DNA of 64,000 nt from Paenibacillus sp. FSL H8-0548. Lineage in GTDB: Bacteria; Bacillota; Bacilli; Paenibacillales; Paenibacillaceae. Shown piece by piece: positions 35,556 to 42,711 of the stretch. Every line of letters begins with the position of its first letter. Position 1 is the first letter of the stretch. The notes under the pieces are model-generated. The model was not told the origin of the DNA. It saw only the letters and a program-made list of their open reading frames with translations, and did not search any database. Position numbers and translations under genes: made by a program. Location: NCBI RefSeq assembly GCF_038630985.1, contig NZ_CP152049.1:6587501-6651500 (forward strand), read 5' to 3'.

Positions 35556-36110
35556 TCAATGTTCATACGTTTTTCCCTCATTAGTTAAGATTAATTCTAC
35601 AACATCTTTTATGCTTTGCCTATTTAGACTCGTCGTATGACCATCAAGTCTTTTAACTTCCTCTAAAAGAGTACTAATGATGGCATCAGTCTCAGTTAAG
35701 CGAGTGGTTAGAAATACCGGGTTGTCCATTTTCTTTACTGGGATGTCATCCAAAAAGGGAACTCTGTTAAGGTCACTCTCCAGCCTTATGACATATTTAC
35801 GTAATGAAGCGGAGCTCCGTTCAATAAAGAATGCAAGATCATCTTCAATATTATCCTGAGTTGAACATAGAATATAATATGAATTCCATATATTCGCACC
35901 TATCTCCATTAGTAATCTACGTATGATCTGACACTCATTTTCAACAGATTCAATGGACATACCATCGTCCCAATTTTGCAGAATTACATGAATTTGATTA
36001 TTTGTATAACAGACTACACCTAATTGATTGAATTGGAAATGTTCAACTTGGGTAAACCCTGTTTGATTTATTGTTGTGTACACCTTCTCATACGTTTGCA
36101 TTTTCCCCAC
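35556..36110 (-). CDS. lmuC: ABC-three-component middle protein, LmuC-like
   Basis: A 184-residue protein of the ABC-3C middle-component type. It begins EKVYTTINQTGFTQVEHFQF and has the family-like segment GANIWNSYYILCSTQDNIED, followed by RKYVIRLESDLNRVPFLDDI. It lies between the nuclease gene (1-nt gap) and the ATPase gene (11-nt overlap), so all three are translationally linked. In Lamassu systems this small subunit bridges SMC ATPase and effector. The assignment rests mainly on gene order and on the CRKxVI-LPFL-like pattern. Confidence 0.72.
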   Translation of the reverse strand: MGKMQTYEKVYTTINQTGFTQVEHFQFNQLGVVCYTNNQIHVILQNWDDGMSIESVENECQIIRRLLMEIGANIWNSYYILCSTQDNIEDDLAFFIERSSASLRKYVIRLESDLNRVPFLDDIPVKKMDNPVFLTTRLTETDAIISTLLEEVKRLDGHTTSLNRQSIKDVVELILTNEGKTYEH

Positions 36111-36111
36111 C

Positions 36112-37731
36112 CTATTCTACTGTAGCCCAGTATTCTCTTAATGCTTGACGCATTGTATCTATATCTGGCTGAAAAAAAATTCCATCAAACTCTTCCTTCA
36201 ATTTCCCGCCAGGAATAATTTCCAAGACGATATTTACTTTACTTATATCTTGAGTGCTACCTAATTCACTGACTTCAGGTTCGACTTCTTTAATTTCGTG
36301 TATTAATTTTTCGCTATTACGACCACGAAACTCACCTTGCAATACTGTTTTTAGTGGTTGATGAATCAATTCAAGTTGCTGCAGTGGTTCTGTGTGATTG
36401 AGAATGATATCTTCGATCTTTTTCACACCAACTTCCAACGTATCCATTCGACCTAAACTAAGAAATGATAAATGCCTCTTACTAATCTCTTTGACTAAAA
36501 AAGAAGAGTATTTCTTCGATATTTTAACCATGTCCTCATAAATAAATATCAAAAGTAAATTAGCACTAAATAACTCAATCAATCTATTATTTTGATCAAC
36601 TTCATCTATAGATTTAAATATCATTGAATTTTCTTTCCCGTCAATATATCGATTAATCAACTGACGAATCGATCCCCCATTTTGAACCCAATCAAGAAGT
36701 GATTTTTTATAACTAAAAATATCAGCTTCAATGTCCGGATAGTGATCTATTGCTTGTAGCTGGTGACATAAAGAATCAAAAGCCTTTTCTATTGCTGTCA
36801 CACTTCCATGCCTTCTAACTACTTGGTCTGCTCCATGCATTAAATTATCATGCATATTTTGTAGCAACCCGTCCATTTCCTCTTTTCTAATCACCAGTAC
36901 CTGGTTATTTCCAACGCGAGCACATTTGTTCATCAATATTCCGATAAGAGAAAAAAAATGATCCTCTGACATTAGAAACTCTTTTTGAATACGTTTACTA
37001 AATTCAACAAGAAGATAATTTATATATCGTTGTATGCCTGGCAGATCTCCCTTTTTTTCTATACGAAATCGAGATAGAGCTTCCTTTATAGATTCACCGA
37101 GATCACTAACAGTATCAATTTTTTGTCCATCATTTGTATATATTTCTTCCGTCATGAATGATAGCAGACCATCATCATCCGCCAGTTCTATGCCGAAATT
37201 AACGTTACTATTGTAATGATTTAATTCGAAACCTCTGTCATTCTTTAAAATAATGTAACTTGTGATAAGCTCGAATTCAGTTTTGTAACTAGAAGGTGGA
37301 AAATGTTTTGCTTTAAAAAGCAATTTGTCAAGCCAGCTGTTATTGACTAGTATATCAACATTTTCAATAGTCTTTTTCTTTCTATCGATAAGCCCCGTTT
37401 CAGACACTTTCATATGAGTTTTCTGGCTTGATTTGACCTGGATAAATCGTATATGATTTTCTTTTCCGACGATAATATCATCATGAAGCTCAACAGCCAC
37501 AAAATCCCACTTTCCATCAAGCATCTCAATGACATATTCCAAAGCAACTAAAAATTGATAATAAAAACCGGCAAGTGCTGTTCGACCACCGATTTCGTCT
37601 GGATTTAGATTTAGGAGTTCATCTATAAGGTCAAGGCTACGACCATCATTAATTTTCTCAATAAATTCATTATTTTGATGATCATCATCATGTTCCAATT
37701 GTGAAAGTATTGCTGTAACTTTTTCAATCAT
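36112..37731 (-). CDS. lmuA: Cap4-like nuclease effector (DUF4297), LmuA-like
   Basis: A 539-residue effector of a Lamassu-type defence operon. The N-terminal 130 residues form a PD-(D/E)XK nuclease of the DUF4297/Cap4 type: GGRTALAGFYYQFLVALEYV, then acidic motif VAVELHDDIIV and the core IRFIQVKSSQ. The remaining 400 residues are helical and would contact the ATPase complex. On DNA invasion the ATPase is thought to release the nuclease to degrade DNA and stop the infected cell. It is the first gene of lmuA-lmuC-lmuB; the last is broken by an IS, so the system should be inactive here. Confidence 0.82.
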   Translation of the reverse strand: MIEKVTAILSQLEHDDDHQNNEFIEKINDGRSLDLIDELLNLNPDEIGGRTALAGFYYQFLVALEYVIEMLDGKWDFVAVELHDDIIVGKENHIRFIQVKSSQKTHMKVSETGLIDRKKKTIENVDILVNNSWLDKLLFKAKHFPPSSYKTEFELITSYIILKNDRGFELNHYNSNVNFGIELADDDGLLSFMTEEIYTNDGQKIDTVSDLGESIKEALSRFRIEKKGDLPGIQRYINYLLVEFSKRIQKEFLMSEDHFFSLIGILMNKCARVGNNQVLVIRKEEMDGLLQNMHDNLMHGADQVVRRHGSVTAIEKAFDSLCHQLQAIDHYPDIEADIFSYKKSLLDWVQNGGSIRQLINRYIDGKENSMIFKSIDEVDQNNRLIELFSANLLLIFIYEDMVKISKKYSSFLVKEISKRHLSFLSLGRMDTLEVGVKKIEDIILNHTEPLQQLELIHQPLKTVLQGEFRGRNSEKLIHEIKEVEPEVSELGSTQDISKVNIVLEIIPGGKLKEEFDGIFFQPDIDTMRQALREYWATVE

Positions 37732-38270
37732 TCGTCCTTTTACCCCTTTTTCCAGTGATACACATCTTTTATCGGAGACACCAACTAGACTAACTCATTC
37801 GTTTGTTCAAACAACGAAGTGAAAATTAATGTTGTAGGCTGTTTCGATACGATCTCTTTATAAATGGATTCTATCGTACCATCAGTAAATTGATTCCATC
37901 TGCAGTTAATCTACCTCGTAGTGGCTGTATTCGATTAATTTTCGTCCATTGAATACGTACGCCATGCCTACTGTCATAGTTGGTCCCCCACTGCTGTTAT
38001 AATTAATGCTTTGTATGAGAATTGAACTACTTGTTACCTGTTTGCGACTGTATATTATTCATTAGTATATATTATACCTTTGCACAAGACTCAATTTTGT
38101 CGAATCACGCTGTCGAATAATGTAATTTCTCTTCCAACTTGTCAAACTAGATATATTGCATTCTCAACACGATACTAAAATTTCTGAACCATAAGTAAAA
38201 AGAACCCCATATTAGAGATCCTTTTAGTACCCTATATTGGGCATACATGTTTCATTTTGATTGAATGGAG
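37732..38270. other. 540-bp intergenic region between tnsC and the Lamassu-type operon
   Basis: No supported gene. A weak imperfect hairpin (CCCATATTAG / CTATATTGGG) lies at about 38201-38246 and could end tnsABC transcription. The promoter of the nuclease gene should be here, but no convincing -35/-10 pair was found. Confidence 0.45.
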
Positions 38271-39170
38271 CTATTGAGAATCCAGCATTTTTTTGAACTC
38301 CTCTTCTGAAGTATCGCCTACGATCTCCCTTTGTGCCATTTCAACCTTATCGAGAAACAATAATGGATTTGTTACGTCATCGATCTCGTAATCTGCAATT
38401 AGATTGCGAAAGGTTGTTTGCAAAATAGGCGTAAGGATGCCTAGAATACCATAACTTAAACTGTATAATAGTTGGGGGATTTCTGTATTAGGGTCTCCAA
38501 GACCCAACTCCTTCTGAAGACATAAATGGTTTTCTACTGCGCGTAACACATCACAAAAATCTTGATCACACTCCTTAAATCTATAGAGTTCTTGTTTCGG
38601 AAAGCGTCGAAAATACTGGAAATCGATTTTCCTTAACTCTAAAGATTTTGGATTTCCAGCAAGTACAATTGCTATATCTCCAATATTAGACACATGTTTT
38701 ATTGCCTCCATCGCTTCCTTATTGGTTACATACCTTGAAATTAGGATATGGTTCATTTCATCAAGGATCAACAGTTCTACACCTTGTTTTTCAATAAGTG
38801 CGAATGCTTGGCGTTTAACATCACCTATCCGTGCGCCTGTAAATTGAGGTGCACCCAGTGCCTTAACAATTGTCTGGTAAAACTCTAAAAGAGTAAAGGG
38901 ATCCGGCAGAATGGCATATAATACTGGTCGTATGTCGATTTCAGTCCCCATATCATCGATAATTGTTTTTCCAGGATTTAATTCTTTATATCTTTTGAAA
39001 AGTTGGCTTTTCCCTACACCTGAATCACCGATTACGAACATATGACGTGGTGCCCCATTCCTTTGATCCTCCCGAAGAGAATCCAGCATAGCGTGTATTT
39101 GTTTATACCGCGGATGTGCGATATGAATACTCCTTACTCTTTCGAGCAACTTCTCCTTTTGGTTCGGCAT
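38271..39170 (-). CDS. tnsC: TnsC/TniB-family AAA+ transposition regulator
   Basis: A 299-residue ATPase that links target recognition (TniQ) to the TnsAB transposase. Walker A is FVIGDSGVGKSQLFKRY, Walker B is ELLILDEMNHIL, and sensor 1 is IAIVLAGNPKSLELR. It is shorter than Tn7 TnsC (about 550 aa) and close to the TniB-type proteins of other Tn7-like elements. It starts one base after the tnsB stop, so the two are coupled. The C-terminal QKxRL-like tail region ends FKKMLDSQ. Confidence 0.9.
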   Translation of the reverse strand: MPNQKEKLLERVRSIHIAHPRYKQIHAMLDSLREDQRNGAPRHMFVIGDSGVGKSQLFKRYKELNPGKTIIDDMGTEIDIRPVLYAILPDPFTLLEFYQTIVKALGAPQFTGARIGDVKRQAFALIEKQGVELLILDEMNHILISRYVTNKEAMEAIKHVSNIGDIAIVLAGNPKSLELRKIDFQYFRRFPKQELYRFKECDQDFCDVLRAVENHLCLQKELGLGDPNTEIPQLLYSLSYGILGILTPILQTTFRNLIADYEIDDVTNPLLFLDKVEMAQREIVGDTSEEEFKKMLDSQ

Positions 39171-39171
39171 A

Positions 39172-41292
39172 TTAATTCACATCCTTCTCTATTTCAAATC
39201 GTTCTTGGGCTGCTTTCCTTGCTGCTGCAAATCGATCAGTTATTTTCGGACTATGTTCTACAGGTCTGGAAGCTGGTTTCGGCGGGGTAAGTGCAACTTC
39301 CATACCGATGCGTGCTGCTTGCTGTCTAGCTTTTCTACCCTTCCCGTAACGCTCTTGAATGCTTTCGGCTAATTTAGCTTGTGCTTTAACCACTTGTTGT
39401 GTACCTGGTACCAACAAACGCTTTCGATCTGATTCTTGACGCATATTCTTTTGCAACATTTTCCATTGAAATCTATTCATACCTGCAAGTACATCTGCCG
39501 ATGGGCTACTTGCATACATTTCGACATATTCGTTTGTCCCATTTGGCATGATATAAATATGGGAAATATCGTCATCGTCATATTTAACCTTGTGTTTCGT
39601 CGACCTTGTATCAATCAAGTGACTGAGTGCTGCCGATTTGTAAAAAACATTATCAATACGAACCCCGTCTTTTGTATAGGATTTCGACATCGAAGGTAAT
39701 AACTCGATGCTGAAGTCGGACTCCTGCTCTTCTTTCACAAACTCAGGAAATCCTACTTTTTGAAGTCCTTCATAATAGCGAACAATCGGAGTGTTGGAAT
39801 CAATCGGCAACCCTCGATGGACATCCATATGATAAATATCAGTGATGTAATGAGTCAGTAATTCCCGAACATCTTGCAAAGTTAATTTTGCTTCGGATGA
39901 CGCATCATATTCACCTAATTCAGTAGGATTGCTTTTACGTGTTCCATCCAGGTGATGAATCAACTCCGAATTGATTGTACCAAAAAGGCGTTCGATCGTT
40001 GCTCCAAACCTAGGTGTACTAACTGGACGATACCTTACGTGAGATTTCAAGGTTTCTTTGATTAACTTTTTAACAGCTATGCTACGAAAGTCCGAACCAT
40101 TATCTAAGTAAAAAATTTTGGGGATCCCGAAAACATCCCACTCATTCATTGTTCCAAAGCGCTCCTTTGTTCTTTTGAAAAAAATACCATGTTGTATTGC
40201 TTTTCGAACAACGTTTGCTGAAGGTGGTTCGAACGATAGGTATAAGCACCACACCGTGCGGCTAAATACATCAATCCCAATCGTAATCCATGGTCTTCCT
40301 AAGTCGCGACCGGCGTCGTCAATCACATCCAGATCCAACTGAGTATGATCGATTTGCACGATATGAAGAGGGTATTGCGCTTCTTCATTCGAAAAACCTC
40401 GATCGGTTTGATCAAACATTTCTGACGCAACATCAGCGCCCTCCCTAAGGCGGATAGTCACACGCTCATTAATGCGCTTCAGTAGCTTCATAATTGTAAT
40501 TTTTTTAGGCTTATCAAATCCCTTTGCCTCGCATCGAATAGAAATTGAACGATAAGCCGCAGTTTTACTTTGTTTTTTTAGCGTTAAAAATTCTCTCTCA
40601 ATTACTTCCTTCAAGATAGGAAGATACTTCTCGTCTATACGGACATTTAAGCTGTCTAGCACCCATTCTCGCTTTTTAGGGTGGCAAATATGCAGCTGTT
40701 TATTGTCAGTTCGGAATAAATGTCCATCACCCGCTCGACTTACCAATGCCTCTTCTCCATGCAAAGAAAACTCTTGTTCTGCCAATCGAAACTTCGCTAA
40801 AAAGCGCTTTATTGTCCGAACAGCTACACCAGCCCTAACTTCACCGTCCTCGTTTGGTCTCGAGTATTTTTCGTGTATCCTCTCGATTAGTTCTTCTTGT
40901 TTAAGATCCATCGGCGATTGATTTTCGGAGAGGTACTCCTTATAAAACTGTGTAAACTCATATATTGCACGTATATCGTTTTGCTTCGCACGTTCCAAGA
41001 CCAAAATTGGTTTAATTAACTCAAAACGAAATGTAACCTTTTCACGTTTTGTTTCATCAAGTGCATCAAGAATGGAGCGATACTTAGTTTCTTGGGACTC
41101 TATATCTTTGATCATCAACTTGCCCGGAGAGAATGAAGTGTTAGTCACCAATTCATAAAAATTAATTCGAATTGATTCCCCATCCCCCTCTATCCGTCGG
41201 AGACAAACGGTGGGTGGGTCGATTGAAAGAACTGTGTACTTTCGTCCAAAGTACATTAATTCCATATTTAGTTTTAGCTCATTAAACACCAA
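39172..41292 (-). CDS. tnsB: TnsB, DDE transposase of the Tn7-like element
   Basis: A 706-residue transposase that binds the element ends and joins them to the target. It has N-terminal helix-turn-helix domains, an RVE core with catalytic residues in VQIDHTQLDLDV (Asp), KIFYLDNGSDF (Asp) and ATIERLFGTINSEL (Glu), then a Mu-type C-terminal beta-barrel and a basic tail that would contact TnsC. The likely start is TTG at 41292 or GTG at 41289, both behind GGGAGAG and overlapping tnsA by 11 nt. It stops one base before tnsC. Confidence 0.93.
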   Translation of the reverse strand: MVFNELKLNMELMYFGRKYTVLSIDPPTVCLRRIEGDGESIRINFYELVTNTSFSPGKLMIKDIESQETKYRSILDALDETKREKVTFRFELIKPILVLERAKQNDIRAIYEFTQFYKEYLSENQSPMDLKQEELIERIHEKYSRPNEDGEVRAGVAVRTIKRFLAKFRLAEQEFSLHGEEALVSRAGDGHLFRTDNKQLHICHPKKREWVLDSLNVRIDEKYLPILKEVIEREFLTLKKQSKTAAYRSISIRCEAKGFDKPKKITIMKLLKRINERVTIRLREGADVASEMFDQTDRGFSNEEAQYPLHIVQIDHTQLDLDVIDDAGRDLGRPWITIGIDVFSRTVWCLYLSFEPPSANVVRKAIQHGIFFKRTKERFGTMNEWDVFGIPKIFYLDNGSDFRSIAVKKLIKETLKSHVRYRPVSTPRFGATIERLFGTINSELIHHLDGTRKSNPTELGEYDASSEAKLTLQDVRELLTHYITDIYHMDVHRGLPIDSNTPIVRYYEGLQKVGFPEFVKEEQESDFSIELLPSMSKSYTKDGVRIDNVFYKSAALSHLIDTRSTKHKVKYDDDDISHIYIMPNGTNEYVEMYASSPSADVLAGMNRFQWKMLQKNMRQESDRKRLLVPGTQQVVKAQAKLAESIQERYGKGRKARQQAARIGMEVALTPPKPASRPVEHSPKITDRFAAARKAAQERFEIEKDVN

Positions 41293-42013
41293 TGGTTAAT
41301 CTCTCCCATCCGGAATAATTCTGAATCCAGTCGTTTCCATTTGTAATCGTAACCAGATTTGCTTCATTAAGTGGTTCCGCCAAGGTAGTCGAAAATACTC
41401 CTGTAGCGATTAGGTGATATATCAATGGAATCACCTGTAATGGATGAACTTTTTGCTGAAAGCTATTGGCTAAAGCACGTATACTAATTTCGCCATGGAA
41501 ACGCACACGTGATATTAATTCGGTTTTATACTCCGACACGTCCGATCGGATATTTGTAAACCCAAACAAAAATTCAATATTTCTTAGTAATACTTTAGGA
41601 ATATTCCTTGGATATACTACTTGATATTCCCATCCGTTATGAACCGCATTTTTTTCGCATGCCTGATATCGCGATTGATTACATTCTTTTGGTTTAGCTT
41701 CGATATCGTATAGACATGGACTTTTTGTTTGACGAAATACAAGGACATCGGGAACGTAGAATAATTTCGATCGTACATCCAGCCTAGGTACTTCAATTGG
41801 ACGTACATAATATCGAATGACACTTCTATCTAATTCTAATAAAGCCAAGAAGTAAAACTCGGTCAGAGATTGGTATTCTACGTTCCGGTTCATTTTGTGA
41901 CTGTGATACTCGCCAATTAAATGATGATGAAAGTGACTTCCCTTATTACTGACTTTTCGCTTGGGTTCATATAACATGTCTTCAATCACCCAATCTCTAT
42001 TTGTCCAGTCCAT
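41282..42013 (-). CDS. tnsA: TnsA, restriction-endonuclease-like transposase subunit
   Basis: A 243-residue endonuclease that cuts the 5' ends of the transposon, making cut-and-paste transposition possible. The catalytic core matches the TnsA pattern: Glu in YQSLTEFYFLALL, Asp in FYVPDVLVF, and E-x-K in YDIEAKPKE. The C-terminal part is a winged-helix-like TnsA_C region. AAGGAGCACGC precedes the ATG. It is the first gene of tnsABC, transcribed inward from the glmS-proximal end, as in Tn7. Confidence 0.93.
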   Translation of the reverse strand: MDWTNRDWVIEDMLYEPKRKVSNKGSHFHHHLIGEYHSHKMNRNVEYQSLTEFYFLALLELDRSVIRYYVRPIEVPRLDVRSKLFYVPDVLVFRQTKSPCLYDIEAKPKECNQSRYQACEKNAVHNGWEYQVVYPRNIPKVLLRNIEFLFGFTNIRSDVSEYKTELISRVRFHGEISIRALANSFQQKVHPLQVIPLIYHLIATGVFSTTLAEPLNEANLVTITNGNDWIQNYSGWERLTIGV

Positions 42014-42091
42014 TAATGCGTGCTCCTTTCAATGTGTATGATTTTGTTTTTTGCCATTCGCCTAGTGAATCCCTGTACCGTTAATACAAAA

Positions 42092-42141
42092 AGGTCGGGT
42101 ACATAGCTCTCCCGACCTCGGAGTGCTTATGTACCCGACCT
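42092..42141 (-). terminator. leader hairpin upstream of tnsA (terminator or attenuator)
   Basis: GGTCGGGTACATA (42093-42105) pairs perfectly with TATGTACCCGACC (42128-42140). On the minus strand the stem is followed by TTTTTG. A second copy of GGTCGGG within the loop can pair with the same 3' arm, giving two exclusive forms. It lies about 80 nt upstream of tnsA. Confidence 0.7.
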
Positions 42142-42382
42142 ATGCAGAATAATAAAGTCGGTAAACGTTAAATTAGAATATCATCAGATATACGCCTAAT
42201 TATTAAGTGCACAAAGTGCATTGTTACTATCATTACCAATTTCAAACTCTTTAAACATGATGACACTAATTTTCCACCAATTTGTTACACCAGGTAGTAT
42301 TGGCGCGAACATGACAAAGATCCTTCATGGTTCCATATCGGTCAAAATGTAAAGATTATTATCTCGATGGCAGATCTTCTTA

Positions 42383-42508
42383 TGACAATAGCAATTATAT
42401 ATTTAACTGCATATGACAATAGCAGTTACACATTTTATTGCTTGTGACAATAGTAATTATATAATCTTTCTGTTTATGACAACAGTAAGTATAATGATTT
42501 TTTACTGA
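42383..42508 (+). repeat. four 31-bp direct repeats in the right end
   Basis: Units start at 42383, 42414, 42445 and 42477 with conserved heads TGACAATAGCAATTATA, TGACAATAGCAGTTACA, TGACAATAGTAATTATA and TGACAACAGTAAGTATA. The period is 31-32 bp (about three helical turns); the tails differ. They point the opposite way to the terminal TGGCA sites. They may be extra transposase sites or an operator array controlling tnsA. Confidence 0.8.
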
Positions 42509-42570
42509 TAGCTGTTTATAATCAACTTTTTTCCAGCACAACTCAAATGAGAAATTACACACATGAACAC

Positions 42571-42611
42571 AAAAAAACCAGTAACAACAAGGCTTTCGTC
42601 GTTACTGGTTC
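42571..42611 (-). terminator. terminator inside the transposon right end
   Basis: AACCAGTAAC (42577-42586) pairs with GTTACTGGTT (42601-42610). On the minus strand the stem is followed by seven T. It is placed to stop glmS transcription about 100 nt after entry into the element. Confidence 0.78.
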
Positions 42612-42625
42612 CTATTTCCTGTGCC

Positions 42626-42690
42626 ACTTTATGTTATATCTCTATGCCAATATTAAATATAATCTGTGCCATTTGTTGTTATAACTCACA
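42626..42690 (-). repeat. right end of the Tn7-like element with TnsB-type sites
   Basis: The inverted repeat TGTGAGTTATAACAACAAAT starts at 42690 reading inward. TGGCA-type sites on the same strand start at 42671, 42649 and 42626 (spacing 22 and 23 bp), closer together than at the left end. This left-spaced, right-packed asymmetry is typical of Tn7-like elements. Confidence 0.85.
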
Positions 42691-42695
42691 GTTTT
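42691..42695. repeat. right target-site duplication GTTTT at attTn7
   Basis: GTTTT directly follows the right inverted repeat and equals 6754-6758. Sixteen bases separate it from the glmS stop codon (42712-42714). Confidence 0.88.
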
Positions 42696-42711
42696 CTCCT
42701 AACTACAACCC

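Larger units (their letters stand above)
30473..35566 (-). pseudogene. lmuB: SMC-like ATPase of a Lamassu/ABC-3C system, split by an IS21-family element
   Basis: The 5' part (35566 to 33756) encodes Walker A YGSNGFGKSS (K37), long coiled coils and a Rad50-type zinc hook KCPVC (about 447-450). The 3' part (31325 to 30473) encodes the signature TLSSGQLNVLAIAIFLA, Walker B FVAIDDPIQNMDD and the D-loop region, plus LILSTHD. Removing the IS (31333-33755) and one copy of CTCTGAA gives exactly 888 codons, with the junction reading KRLQSAQSRISEYIK. The intact protein would be the DNA-sensing ATPase of the operon. As it stands only separate halves could be made; the 3' half has a TTG at 31249. It overlaps the middle-component gene by 11 nt. 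Confidence 0.85.
6759..42690. mobile_element. Tn7-like transposon inserted downstream of glmS (35.9 kb)
   Basis: The element is bounded by inverted repeats TGTGAGTTATAcCtACAAAT and TGTGAGTTATAaCaACAAAT and a 5-bp duplication GTTTT. It carries tnsA, tnsB and tnsC at the right (glmS-proximal) end and two tniQ-family genes at 13.8-17.3 kb. The insertion is 16 bp past the glmS stop codon, matching attTn7. Cargo covers persulfide, cadmium and arsenic resistance, a truncated PycTM-like gene, a Lamassu-type operon and three insertion sequences. No tnsE-like or cas gene was recognised. Boundaries are read directly from sequence; activity is unknown. Confidence 0.93.

Noticed and set aside
33740..35581. 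ATPase N-terminal half as a complete 613-aa gene
   Set aside because: Its last residues come from the IS21 end. The flanks with matching CTCTGAA duplications show that it is the 5' part of a longer interrupted gene.
42383..42508. CRISPR-like array
   Set aside because: Only about 17 bases per unit are conserved and the variable parts are about 14 bases. No cas genes were seen; it lies in the transposon right end, where protein-binding repeats are expected.
6759..42690. CRISPR-associated transposon
   Set aside because: tnsABC and tniQ are present, but no Cas5-8 or Cas12k-like protein and no repeat-spacer array was recognised anywhere in the element.
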